The notes under the pieces: generated by a model
What the model saw: the letters and a program-made list of their open reading frames with translations, nothing else
The model's database searches: none
Told to the model about the DNA's origin: nothing
Program-made: the position numbers and the translations under genes
Assembly (NCBI RefSeq): GCF_023721815.1
Contig: NZ_JAMDLI010000008.1
Coordinates: 767,944 to 831,943 of the forward strand
From: Pleomorphomonas sp. JP5
Lineage (GTDB): Bacteria; Pseudomonadota; Alphaproteobacteria; Rhizobiales; Pleomorphomonadaceae
Length of the DNA: 64,000 nucleotides
Direction of reading: 5' to 3'
Shown here: piece after piece, positions 15,554 to 24,191 of the stretch
Numbering within the stretch: the first letter of the stretch is position 1
Layout of the letters: each line of letters begins with the position of its first letter

Positions 15554-17773
15554 CTACTTGGAGCGTGCGACATAGACGCCGTCCCACGCGCCGGGCGGGT
15601 CGGCGAGGAGGGAGGCAAGGCGTTCGGCGTAGATCTCGTAGAGGGTAACCATCGTCGAAGGGGCAACGCCGCGCAGGGCGGTGAGTCTCTCCCGCGCGGC
15701 GGTGAAGCTTCCCTCACGGTAGAGATGGAGGAACTTGTCGTGCTGCTGTCGCAGGGAGATGAACTCCTGGCGGCGCGCCATCGTTTCATCCCCCAGGAGT
15801 GTGTGCAGGCGAACCGGCGCCGACCTGCCCTTGACGCGAACGAGATCCAGCTCGAGGAAGGCGAAGTTCGGAACCGCCTCGCAGGTGAACTCGCTGACGG
15901 CGATATCCACCCCGTAGAACTTCGTCAGGCTCTCGATGCGCGAGGCCAGATTGACGCTGTCGCCCAGAGCCGAGTAGCTGAAGCGCTGCGCCGAGCCGAG
16001 ATTGCCGACACAGGCCTCGCCGGTGTTCAGGCCGATGCCGATGCGGATCGGATCGGATCGCGTGCTATTGAGAGCTTCGACCACGCCGAGCATGGCGAGC
16101 GCGGCGCGGCAGGCTTTCTCCTCATGCCCGTCGATATCGAGCGGTGCGTTCCAGAAGGCCATGATCGCATCGCCGATATACTTGTCGATCGTTGCCTCGC
16201 CCTGCAGCAATACGTCGGTCAGCGGCGTCAGGATGTCGTTGATGAGTGCTGTCAGCGCCTGCGGATCCATCCCCTCCGACAGGGTCGTGAAGCCGCGAAT
16301 ATCAGAGAAGAGCACCGTCAGGCGCCGGGTTTCTCCGCCGAGCTGCAAGGCGCGCGGCTCGTTGGCCAGGCGCTCCACAAGGGCCGGTGCCAGGTATCGC
16401 CCGAAGGCGTTCTTGACGAAGCGCTTCTCGCGATTTTCGAGCGCAAGGCGCAAGGGGGTGAGGATAAGGAAGACGACAAACAACGTCGCGATCGGCCCGA
16501 CCGGATCCACCAGGTATTGCGCCCGAGCGAAGGCAAGCCAGGAAATGGTCGCCAGCGTCGCCGACAGGAACAAGAGGGCGGCGCTGCTGAGCAAGGCTCC
16601 GCTGCGGCTCGCAACCCCGATCAGGATCACGCCCGACAGGAAGGTCGCGAGCAAGGTTCCTCCCTCGGCCCAGTCCGGCTCCCTCAGAAAGGCCCCGGCG
16701 ACGATCTGGTCGATGATTTCGGCGTGGACATTCACCCCCGGCATGGCCGAGGCGATGGGCGTGGCGACGATGTCGCGAAGCCCTACCGCGCTGGTGCCGA
16801 TCAGGGCGATCCGCCCCTCGACCGACGCCGACGCCTCGGCGCCCATCCGCCCTGCGATGAGGTCCGCCGCACGGATTACCGGCATGTTCGGCATGCCCGA
16901 GTAATAGATGCGCATGCGACCTTCGGCATCGGTGGGCACGGTCAGGTCCCCTACCCGCAAGTCCACCATTGCCGCGGCGCCACCGCCACCCTGACCGCTG
17001 GCATCGCTGGTTCGGATCACGAAACCCGATGCGCCCTGCGCGATCCGCAGCGTCTCCACGCTGAGGGCTGGAAATATCTCGTTGCCCGCCACCGCCGCCA
17101 GAGGCATGGCTCGGATCACGTTGTCCCGACTGGTCGCAAACGAGAAGAAGCCGGCGCCGGCAGCGGAGGTTTGCAAAAGATCGAGGTTGCGCACGGCACT
17201 GGTGAAGTGCGTGAGATAAAGGCGCGGGTCGGTCCCTCCATAGGCAAAGCCGGCTTTGGGCTTCGGTGGTGGCTCTCGCCCCTCGTCCGTCAGAGCAAGT
17301 CCCATCACCGCGTTGGCGTTTGAAAGGGCCCTTGCAAGAAAGGCGTCGCTGTCCAGTTCCTCGGCTGCGGGCGGGAGGCTGACAATTGCGCCTTGTTCGC
17401 GCAAATCGTCGACTGCCCTGCTCAAAGAAAGGCGATCCGGTTCCGAGAACACGATGTCGAAGCCTATGGCGGCCGCGCCGAGTTCATGAAGACGATCGAC
17501 GATCGAAGCGATGCCCCGTCGCGACCAGGGCCATTGGCCGAGTTCGGAGATGGACGTCTCGTCGATGTCGACCACAACAACCGGCGGCTCGGTCGCCGTT
17601 CTCGGCAAAAGCCTCTGGTAGCCATCGAAGACCTGATTGGTCAGCACCTCGGTGACCGCAGGCCACGTGCGCATTCCGATCAGGCAGATCGCAAGCGCCA
17701 TGAATCCCGCCAGCACCGTCAACCGGTTCAATGAAGACGGGGGCGCTGCCCCCTGCCCGGTGGTCGGTTTCAT
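15554..17773 (-). CDS. CHASE2-domain adenylate cyclase
   Basis: A 739-residue membrane receptor cyclase. One N-terminal helix is followed by an extracytoplasmic CHASE2 domain (about 45-360), three clustered membrane helices (about 375-450), and a class III cyclase domain. The cyclase has metal-binding aspartates in VLFSDIRGFTTL and YIGDAIMAFW. The lysine of TIDKYIGDA and the aspartate of YSALGDSVNLASRIE indicate ATP rather than GTP. The start at 17773 avoids overlapping the FecR gene, whose stop is 28 bp upstream. CHASE2 cyclases often sit beside FecR-domain genes, as here. It is the likely source of cAMP for the two cNMP-binding proteins in this locus. Confidence 0.92.
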   Translation of the reverse strand: MKPTTGQGAAPPSSLNRLTVLAGFMALAICLIGMRTWPAVTEVLTNQVFDGYQRLLPRTATEPPVVVVDIDETSISELGQWPWSRRGIASIVDRLHELGAAAIGFDIVFSEPDRLSLSRAVDDLREQGAIVSLPPAAEELDSDAFLARALSNANAVMGLALTDEGREPPPKPKAGFAYGGTDPRLYLTHFTSAVRNLDLLQTSAAGAGFFSFATSRDNVIRAMPLAAVAGNEIFPALSVETLRIAQGASGFVIRTSDASGQGGGGAAAMVDLRVGDLTVPTDAEGRMRIYYSGMPNMPVIRAADLIAGRMGAEASASVEGRIALIGTSAVGLRDIVATPIASAMPGVNVHAEIIDQIVAGAFLREPDWAEGGTLLATFLSGVILIGVASRSGALLSSAALLFLSATLATISWLAFARAQYLVDPVGPIATLFVVFLILTPLRLALENREKRFVKNAFGRYLAPALVERLANEPRALQLGGETRRLTVLFSDIRGFTTLSEGMDPQALTALINDILTPLTDVLLQGEATIDKYIGDAIMAFWNAPLDIDGHEEKACRAALAMLGVVEALNSTRSDPIRIGIGLNTGEACVGNLGSAQRFSYSALGDSVNLASRIESLTKFYGVDIAVSEFTCEAVPNFAFLELDLVRVKGRSAPVRLHTLLGDETMARRQEFISLRQQHDKFLHLYREGSFTAARERLTALRGVAPSTMVTLYEIYAERLASLLADPPGAWDGVYVARSK

Positions 17774-17801
17774 TCGAGTGTGCCGTCGGCTGCCTGAGAC
17801 A

Positions 17802-20390
17802 TCAGTTTCTGTCTCCAGCGAAGATGCCGGACGCCGACCACCCACCGTTCGAGGTCGTGAAGGCCCCCATCAGACCTTCGGCGGACAATCCGTTGCCGTT
17901 CACGAACGAACCGGTCAGCGAGGTTGTGCCGTCCGTCCCCGTAAAAGTGGAGGAACCGGCAAAGGAAACGCTACTGCCGAAACTGCGCCCATCGAAATCA
18001 CTGATAGCCACGTTGCCGGTGCGGGATCCGAAGTCCACGGACGCCGCCATGTCACCAGTCGCGATATACTGGTTGCCGCCATCGAGGACAGTTCCAACGG
18101 CATGTCCGGAGTAGGTGGCGGTTCCCGACGCGGGCATGTCGATGTTGGCCGTGACGTCGCCGATCACCCAGTTGCCCATGTGCGACGAGGTAATCGAGCT
18201 GTCCGCGCTCTCAGCTTCTCCCCACCACCCCCAGCTCAGATAGGAGCAGGAGCAAAGCTCGGAGGAGGCACCGCCATCGAAGATCTTGGCCGGAGCAAGC
18301 TTCGAGTTGACGACGTAGGAGCGATGGCTGGAACCCGAGGAAGCAAAGGTTTCGTCATCGAGGTAGACGGCGCCACCGTAGCTGTCGGTAAAACCTATTT
18401 CGTCGTTATAGGCGTTTCCATCGTCGTCGAACTGCTTGAAGGTCGCGCCGAAGGTGCCGTTGGCTCCATTGAATGTCATGCTGGCGGTACCCGCTTTCAG
18501 CACGGTCGACAAGTTCACGGACATGGCGACGGAACTGTAGCCGGTCAGCGTCTTGCCATCATAGCTCCGGGTCGTGGTCTGGTCGGTCGAGACGAGATTG
18601 GCCACATGCGCCGTCGAGAAGCTCGTATCGCCGATGGGCAAGGACGTCCCGTAGTTCGGGGTATCGGTGAACGTTGCATTGGCATCGCTGAGATCGTTGG
18701 TCAGAACGAGATTCTGTCCATTCGATCCAAAGATCGACGTTCCGCCTCCGGACCCGGCGGCGCTCGCCACGGTGCCGTAGTAGGAAGTGCTCCCATCTGA
18801 GGAATCGAGCCTCTGACTGCCGCCTCGCTTGCCGACGAACCCGTAGGAAACGCCGTCACTGAGGCGCTCGATATTGCCCGTCGTCACGCCGATTGCGCTT
18901 TTCTGGCCGGCGCCCGTCCCGTCGATCACGAGCCAGGCCTGAAGCGCCTTGGCCGCAATGTTCGTGTTGCTGTTGGCTGGAGTTCCCGCGATCAGCAAGT
19001 CGCTCGACTGGGCGCCGCTCATGTCGACGCCTGAGAGACTCGGTCCGTAGGTGAAGGGGATCGCGGCTCCCGCTCCCGTCGTCACCGCATTCAGGGCATC
19101 GGCGGTCAGGGAGTAATGGCGTGTACCCGAGGCGGAAAAGGCGCTGGGAGTGTTCGCCGTGGGAGTTCCGGCAATCGCATAGAGCGGATCCGAACCACTG
19201 GTGAGCATGTAGGCCCTGAAGCCCTCCAGTCCGACATAGCCGAGGCCGGAGTAGGTCGAGCCGCCATAGGCGATGCCGCTCAGGGCATGGCTCGTGAACG
19301 CGCTGTCGGCATAGACCGGCAATGCCAACGTGGAGCTGTCGTTCAGTGTTGCGGTGCCGTCCGAACCTTCCATACCGGTCAGCGTTCCCTGACGATCCGT
19401 CGCGGCCGAGCCACCGAGAATGCCGTTGCCGCCACCGTCAGCGGGATCGCGGGACGTCAGCACGCGGATCGCCGCGGTGCGCGTGCCCGCCGGCGCATCC
19501 TTGGCTTTCTCCGCAGCGCGCTCCGCGGAGTCTGTCTGCGCGGGTTCCACGACCTTTTCGGAGGCCTTTTCCGGACGAGGAAGCGGCACCGGTACGTTCG
19601 AGGCCAGCGGACTGCCCGAGTTGTGCCGTTCGACCCCACTGCTGCGTACGGTCTGATCGCTCGGAGGCGTCGCGGCGCCTCCGGTCGTACCGGGACGCCC
19701 CGCAAGCCGGTCTTGCACGGACCGCAGGAAGGACGGCGGCGTGCGGATGACCTTGGCCTGCCCACCATCGACAGTGATCGAATAACCGGCCTTGAACAGC
19801 CTGTTGCTGACCCCGTTCGCGGACAGCGTCACTTCATGCCCGAAGATCAGCGAGACATGAGGCGGAGCCGAAGAATCGCTTCCGTCGCTCCGTGCCTTTC
19901 CGCCTCGCTTGCCCTTGTCGCCGGACTGCTGGCCCATCGCGCCGAGGTCGATGTCGACGACGGCGCCGCGAATGCCTGCCGTGCCGATAGGGGTGTTGAT
20001 GGTCGCGCCGCCGGGCGTCTTCGATGTACGCCCGCCGATGAAGCGCATGAAGCCTTTGGAGAGGCTCGCGGAAACCTTGGCCGTCCCGGCTTCCGGGTCA
20101 TAGACGAAGCTGTCGATGGTCAGACGGGAGTTCGGCCCCACTGTAAACGTGGTTCCATCGGCGAGGAGAATCTGTACCAGACCTTCGCCGCTGGTGTTGA
20201 TCACCTGATTGTGGATCACCTCGTCGCCCAGCGTGATGGTCTTCGCCGAGCGCCCCGGACGCAGAGCCTGGGCATCCGGATTGACGGCGGAGGTGACGCC
20301 GACGCGCGTCGCCGCGTGAGCGTACTCCGTGGGTACGGCAACGCAGAGCGCAACCCCGACGGCAACGAGGTACTTCCTTGACTGCGCCAT
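17802..20390 (-). CDS. FecR-domain secreted protein with TbpB-like C-terminal barrel
   Basis: An 862-residue exported protein. A signal peptide ends at about residue 27 (EYAHA/A). A FecR domain follows over about 45-150 (VQILLADGTTFTVGPNSRL; GGATINTPIGTAGIRGA). A proline/alanine-rich linker (about 225-310) leads into a large repetitive Ser/Gly/Thr-rich beta region. The last 90 residues (MAASVDFGSRTGNVAISDFD and GLMGAFTTSNGGWSASGIF) resemble the small barrel of transferrin-binding-protein-B-like surface proteins. It is not an anti-sigma factor: it lacks the cytoplasmic part and no sigma factor is nearby. The start codon lies one base after the stop of the TPR/beta-barrel gene, which suggests that protein moves it to the surface. 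There is no lipobox. Confidence 0.85.
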   Translation of the reverse strand: MAQSRKYLVAVGVALCVAVPTEYAHAATRVGVTSAVNPDAQALRPGRSAKTITLGDEVIHNQVINTSGEGLVQILLADGTTFTVGPNSRLTIDSFVYDPEAGTAKVSASLSKGFMRFIGGRTSKTPGGATINTPIGTAGIRGAVVDIDLGAMGQQSGDKGKRGGKARSDGSDSSAPPHVSLIFGHEVTLSANGVSNRLFKAGYSITVDGGQAKVIRTPPSFLRSVQDRLAGRPGTTGGAATPPSDQTVRSSGVERHNSGSPLASNVPVPLPRPEKASEKVVEPAQTDSAERAAEKAKDAPAGTRTAAIRVLTSRDPADGGGNGILGGSAATDRQGTLTGMEGSDGTATLNDSSTLALPVYADSAFTSHALSGIAYGGSTYSGLGYVGLEGFRAYMLTSGSDPLYAIAGTPTANTPSAFSASGTRHYSLTADALNAVTTGAGAAIPFTYGPSLSGVDMSGAQSSDLLIAGTPANSNTNIAAKALQAWLVIDGTGAGQKSAIGVTTGNIERLSDGVSYGFVGKRGGSQRLDSSDGSTSYYGTVASAAGSGGGTSIFGSNGQNLVLTNDLSDANATFTDTPNYGTSLPIGDTSFSTAHVANLVSTDQTTTRSYDGKTLTGYSSVAMSVNLSTVLKAGTASMTFNGANGTFGATFKQFDDDGNAYNDEIGFTDSYGGAVYLDDETFASSGSSHRSYVVNSKLAPAKIFDGGASSELCSCSYLSWGWWGEAESADSSITSSHMGNWVIGDVTANIDMPASGTATYSGHAVGTVLDGGNQYIATGDMAASVDFGSRTGNVAISDFDGRSFGSSVSFAGSSTFTGTDGTTSLTGSFVNGNGLSAEGLMGAFTTSNGGWSASGIFAGDRN

Positions 20391-20391
20391 G

Positions 20392-21783
20392 TCAGAAAAC
20401 CTTTTTCAAACCAATGCTTAGGAAGAAGTTGTCAGACTTGGAGGTATCGTAATTGGACCAGGCGTGCTGGTAGCCCGCCTGCAGTTGAGCCGCGAGATCG
20501 GTCTCAATCGGAATTGTCTGGGTGAGGTTGACGGCCCATTTCGTCGTGTCCTGGCTGTCGGTGCTGACCATGGGATCGGCTCCGTCATAGACGCGACGGG
20601 ACAGCTGACTGGATATGGCGAAGTTCCACGCGCCCGGCAGGGCGTCGATCGGCGAGGCGTAGTCGATGGAAAAGCCGGCGACACCGCCAACCTGCCAGTA
20701 GGTGTTGTAAGCCGCCTCGGCCCGGAAGCGATCGGCTATACCGGCAAGCCCGACGCTGACCGAGGGAGTGAGGCGATAGGTCCCGGCCATCTGGAGCTGG
20801 AAACGATCACCGCTTTTCGCGGCCATTGTCGGGTGATCGTCGGAGTTGAAGAAGGTCTCGTGGCGATACTCGCCTCGCAGGCCATAATAGACTTCGGTTG
20901 TGGGTCTCGCACCGAGCAGAGCCCCTGCACCGAAGGAGGCAAGGAAGGGGTCGCCGGAAAGAACGGCGCCGGCTCCCACGCCATAGAGATCCAGCGAGTA
21001 GCCTTCCAGTCCGAACCGATTGAGATCGAAAGAGGGGCCTGCGGTTACTTCCAGAAAGCCAAGATTGAGGTCGGAGCGATCCTTGTAGAATTCGGTCTGC
21101 CCCTGGCCGCTCAGCTTGAACTCCACGCCCTGAGCGGGGAGGTCGAAGGTCGAGCGGACCTCGCCGTTGACGAAGACATTCGCATCCGGCGAGCGCCTCG
21201 CATCATCGGACAGCTCGTAGCCAAACCCTCTCAGGTTCACCAGCGACGAGGTCGGACCACCGTTCGCGTTCGTCTGGTACCTTGTCCCAACCGTGTACGA
21301 CCCTGACACGCCGACCCCATCGCTCTTCTGGTCGATGGCGGCCAGATAAGTGGCGACCTTTTGGCGCACCTCCTCAGGAACGTCGGGAACGGCAACGGCC
21401 GCATCGAAATAGGTGCGGGCGGTTTCATAAGCGCCCAGCCGGAAGTAAAGAACGCCGAGCTCCAGTTGCAGGCGTGGCAGGCCGGGCGCGAAAATCAGCA
21501 TGCGCTCAAGCGTCGCGATCGCCCCCTCGAGGTCTCCGACCTGGGAGGACAGGGCCGCGTACTCAAAAGCCGCGTCCAAGTTGCCCGGGTTGTCGAGCAT
21601 CACCTGAAACAGCGCCGTACGCCGCTCTTCGATCTTGACCAAGTCCTCGGCCGAAGCGCGTGGCGGGCGATTGTGATCGGTGGATGCAGCGCCCGCGACT
21701 TGGGCCGCCGACATCACCGCCAGGAAAGCAAGAACTGCATACAGAACAGGGCGTCCGTCTCGAAAAATCATATTGATCAACAT
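20392..21783 (-). CDS. TPR/beta-barrel outer-membrane protein, Slam-like
   Basis: About 463 residues. After a signal peptide (VLYAVLAFLAVMSAAQVAGA) come about three TPR repeats (LDAAFEYAALSSQVGDLEGA; PRLQLELGVLYFRLGAYETA). A C-terminal beta-barrel of about 300 residues, rich in aromatic/Gly alternating strands, ends in a terminal phenylalanine (SIGLKKVF), the outer-membrane insertion signal. TPR plus 14-strand barrel is the layout of Slam-type surface lipoprotein translocators (type XI secretion). Two ATG starts (21783 and 21771) both leave the signal peptide intact, and neither has a ribosome site. It begins the 13-kb leftward operon and directly precedes a gene with a TbpB-like domain. Confidence 0.8.
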   Translation of the reverse strand: MLINMIFRDGRPVLYAVLAFLAVMSAAQVAGAASTDHNRPPRASAEDLVKIEERRTALFQVMLDNPGNLDAAFEYAALSSQVGDLEGAIATLERMLIFAPGLPRLQLELGVLYFRLGAYETARTYFDAAVAVPDVPEEVRQKVATYLAAIDQKSDGVGVSGSYTVGTRYQTNANGGPTSSLVNLRGFGYELSDDARRSPDANVFVNGEVRSTFDLPAQGVEFKLSGQGQTEFYKDRSDLNLGFLEVTAGPSFDLNRFGLEGYSLDLYGVGAGAVLSGDPFLASFGAGALLGARPTTEVYYGLRGEYRHETFFNSDDHPTMAAKSGDRFQLQMAGTYRLTPSVSVGLAGIADRFRAEAAYNTYWQVGGVAGFSIDYASPIDALPGAWNFAISSQLSRRVYDGADPMVSTDSQDTTKWAVNLTQTIPIETDLAAQLQAGYQHAWSNYDTSKSDNFFLSIGLKKVF

Positions 21784-21980
21784 GGGGTCATTGAAACTAC
21801 CTATAGCGTCCCGTCCCTCTAGCACGAAGCTTGGCGACTTGACGCGAAATCAACGACTTACGAGACGCCCTTCCGTCCCAGATTAATTGCATTTTGTCCC
21901 ATGGGGCGCTTTCCACTGCCATCGCCCCCTGCGGTCGGCTATTGCGGCGGTGCCAACAGAGGCATCGCATAGCCACAAAC
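21784..21980. promoter_or_regulatory. Divergent control region between the two export arms
   Basis: This 197-bp gap separates the leftward and rightward arms of the peptide-export locus and must hold both promoters. An in-frame TTG at 21894 could extend the right-hand C39 gene, but the preferred start is ATG 21981. No clear operator palindrome was recognised; a short A+T-rich patch (GATTAATTGCATTTTG) lies at about 21880-21896. Confidence 0.45.
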
Positions 21981-24191
21981 ATGGGATTTTCGTTCCGCCC
22001 ATCACCGCGTCGAAAGACGGAAACGCCTGACATCCGTCAGGGCGAACACGCAGAGTGCGGCCTCGCGGCCCTGGGAATTCTGCTCGGCTACCATGGGGTT
22101 CACATTTCTCTCGGCGAACTGCGCCAGCGTGCCGGTTCGACGCTTCTGGGATCAACCTTGCGTCAGCTGCGTCAGATTGCGGAAAGCGAGGGCTTTACCA
22201 CTAGCGCGCGCCGGGCCGAGCCATCCGACCTAGAGAAACTGGGTCTGCCACTTATCGCCCACATGCGCTTCATCCACTTCGCCGTCGTCGAGAGAATCTC
22301 GGAGAAGGCGGTGCACCTGAACGACCCGTCCTCCGGACCGATCGTCGTGACGCGAGAGGAGTTCTCCCGTGACTTCACGGGCATCGTTCTCCGGCTATCG
22401 CCGCGCGATACAGTGCCGCGCGGACGTCCCTTCTCGCTCGCCCGCGCCATCATTGCCGCGTTCAGGCCGCAGATTCCCTTGTTCCTTTTGGCCTGCGCCC
22501 TTGCCGCGACCAGCGGCGGCCTCGCCTCGACTGGACTTTGGGCGTTTGCGGGGAAGGAAGACGCCGTGACGCCCCCAGGCGGTCTTTTCCTGCTCTCAGC
22601 GTTCGCCCAAGGGGGTGCCTTTCTTCTTGCAGCTCTGTTGGCATACGACGCGGCAAAAGGCGTCCGGCAACTGCTCATGTCCGCCCTCGCCAGTGCGCCA
22701 AACCGCTACTACCTCGATGCCAGGCCGGACAGGACGCATGGCTTTTTCAATGCCCTCAGAGGGCTCCACCGGAACGGCGCTCCGTTCGGCACAGTAGCGC
22801 TTCTGTGGCTGGCGTCCGCCCTCACGTTTTCAGTGGCGATCGCGCCAATCCAGACCCTGCCCACGGTGGCGCTTTCCCTTCTTCAGGCGGCCATCCTTCT
22901 TGGAACGGCGTACCGGCGCAGCAGCCACGCCGCCCGCTTCGGCAGAGATGCGATGCCGGTTCACGCAGTGAGCGCGGGCTATTTGGCGGACTCGGAGCGG
23001 TTCAAGATCGGGCGCGGAGCCGACTCTTTCTTCGCTTCGCTTGCGGGAAGCCACGCTAGAGACGCCTCATACGCCGTGGAAGCCTCCGAACAGTACGACA
23101 CCACGGATACGATCGTCGCGACGCTCGATCTCTGCAAGATCGCCTTGCCGATAGGCCTGTCGGCTCGGGGAATCGGCGCGAGCGAAGACCTTTTGTTTGC
23201 GCTGATAGTCGCCGCCGCGAGCAGTATTGTGCTCCATTTCGCGACCTCGGATCTGGGCTTCCGGCCAACCAAGGAGGCCTTGCTGCGCCTGCTCGACCCT
23301 CCACCCCAAGCGCCGGCGAAAACACTGGCGCCTCGGCGTGAGCCGACGGACATACGACTGATCATGGAAAATGCCGAGTGGGCGCCGTCCAGCTCCATTC
23401 CTGCCGTGATCTCGGGACTCTCCCTTCATCTCCGCGCTGGCGAAACAGCCATTGCCCATGGGATGCCCGGTTCGGGAGCCACAAGTTCGGATCTGGGCTT
23501 CCGGCCAACCAAGGAGGCCTTGCTGCGCCTGCTCGACCCTCCACCCCAAGCGCCGGCGAAAACACTGGCGCCTCGGCGTGAGCCGACGGACATACGACTG
23601 ATCATGGAAAATGCCGAGTGGGCGCCGTCCAGCTCCATTCCTGCCGTGATCTCGGGACTCTCCCTTCATCTCCGCGCTGGCGAAACAGCCATTGCCCATG
23701 GGATGCCCGGTTCGGGAGCCACAAGTTTCGCCCGGTTGGCGGCGGGCTTGATTAAGCCGACCTCAGGACTTGTTCGCCTTCAGTGTCCGGCGGTCCTCAT
23801 CGATCATCAACGGTTCCTGGTGCCCGGAACGCTGCGACACAACTTGTCGCTGGGAGAGCCGGATATCGACGAGCAAACCTTGAGATCGGCACTCGAAGCG
23901 GTGAGGCTAGACAAGGTGGTCGAGCATCGAGGCGGGCTCGATTTCGTTCTCAAGGGCGACAATCCTCGGCTCAGCGGCGGGCAGATCCGACGGATCATGA
24001 TCGCACGCGCCCTCTGCCGGTCTCCCGGGATCGTGGTCCTGGATGGCGCGCTCGACAACATCGAGACGGAGCTAGCCGGTTCCATCCTCGCCAATCTCGG
24101 CAAACGCGGTCTTGCAGTTGTCGTCACCACAAAGAACCGCGACCTTCTTCGTTTTGCCGACCAGTCCGTTGAACTGGGAGCGCAGGCGTGA
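21981..24191 (+). CDS. C39-peptidase ABC exporter subunit with degenerate ATPase and internal 80-residue duplication
   Basis: A 736-residue peptidase/permease/ATPase. The C39 domain looks active: C26 (QGEHAECGLAALGILL), H99 (FIHFAVVE) and D115 (LNDPSSG). Membrane helices follow (about 145-425). The ATPase keeps its signature (LSGGQIRRIMIARAL) but lacks the Walker A lysine (GMPGSGATS), the catalytic glutamate (VVLDGALDN) and the H-loop histidine (VVTTKNRDLL). Residues 423-502 are repeated exactly as 503-582, including the Walker A segment. Without the repeat it would be 656 residues, near family size. GTGA overlap couples it to the partner subunit, which has the reciprocal defects. ATG 21981 is preferred to TTG 21894 on the length of the peptidase domain. 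Confidence 0.88.
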   Translation: MGFSFRPSPRRKTETPDIRQGEHAECGLAALGILLGYHGVHISLGELRQRAGSTLLGSTLRQLRQIAESEGFTTSARRAEPSDLEKLGLPLIAHMRFIHFAVVERISEKAVHLNDPSSGPIVVTREEFSRDFTGIVLRLSPRDTVPRGRPFSLARAIIAAFRPQIPLFLLACALAATSGGLASTGLWAFAGKEDAVTPPGGLFLLSAFAQGGAFLLAALLAYDAAKGVRQLLMSALASAPNRYYLDARPDRTHGFFNALRGLHRNGAPFGTVALLWLASALTFSVAIAPIQTLPTVALSLLQAAILLGTAYRRSSHAARFGRDAMPVHAVSAGYLADSERFKIGRGADSFFASLAGSHARDASYAVEASEQYDTTDTIVATLDLCKIALPIGLSARGIGASEDLLFALIVAAASSIVLHFATSDLGFRPTKEALLRLLDPPPQAPAKTLAPRREPTDIRLIMENAEWAPSSSIPAVISGLSLHLRAGETAIAHGMPGSGATSSDLGFRPTKEALLRLLDPPPQAPAKTLAPRREPTDIRLIMENAEWAPSSSIPAVISGLSLHLRAGETAIAHGMPGSGATSFARLAAGLIKPTSGLVRLQCPAVLIDHQRFLVPGTLRHNLSLGEPDIDEQTLRSALEAVRLDKVVEHRGGLDFVLKGDNPRLSGGQIRRIMIARALCRSPGIVVLDGALDNIETELAGSILANLGKRGLAVVVTTKNRDLLRFADQSVELGAQA
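23247..23726. repeat. Exact 240-bp tandem duplication inside an ABC gene
   Basis: Bases 23247-23486 are repeated without a single difference at 23487-23726, and identity continues one further base. The unit is 80 codons long and in register, so the reading frame stays open. Perfect identity means a very recent duplication or an assembly artefact. Confidence 0.97.

Noticed and set aside
15725-17323. 532-codon open frame on the + strand
   Set aside because: Antisense to the CHASE2 cyclase, which has complete catalytic motifs; the frame is a third-position GC artefact.
17774-17845. Longer N-terminus for the CHASE2 cyclase
   Set aside because: It would overlap the FecR gene by 44 bp; ATG 17773 leaves a normal 28-bp gap.
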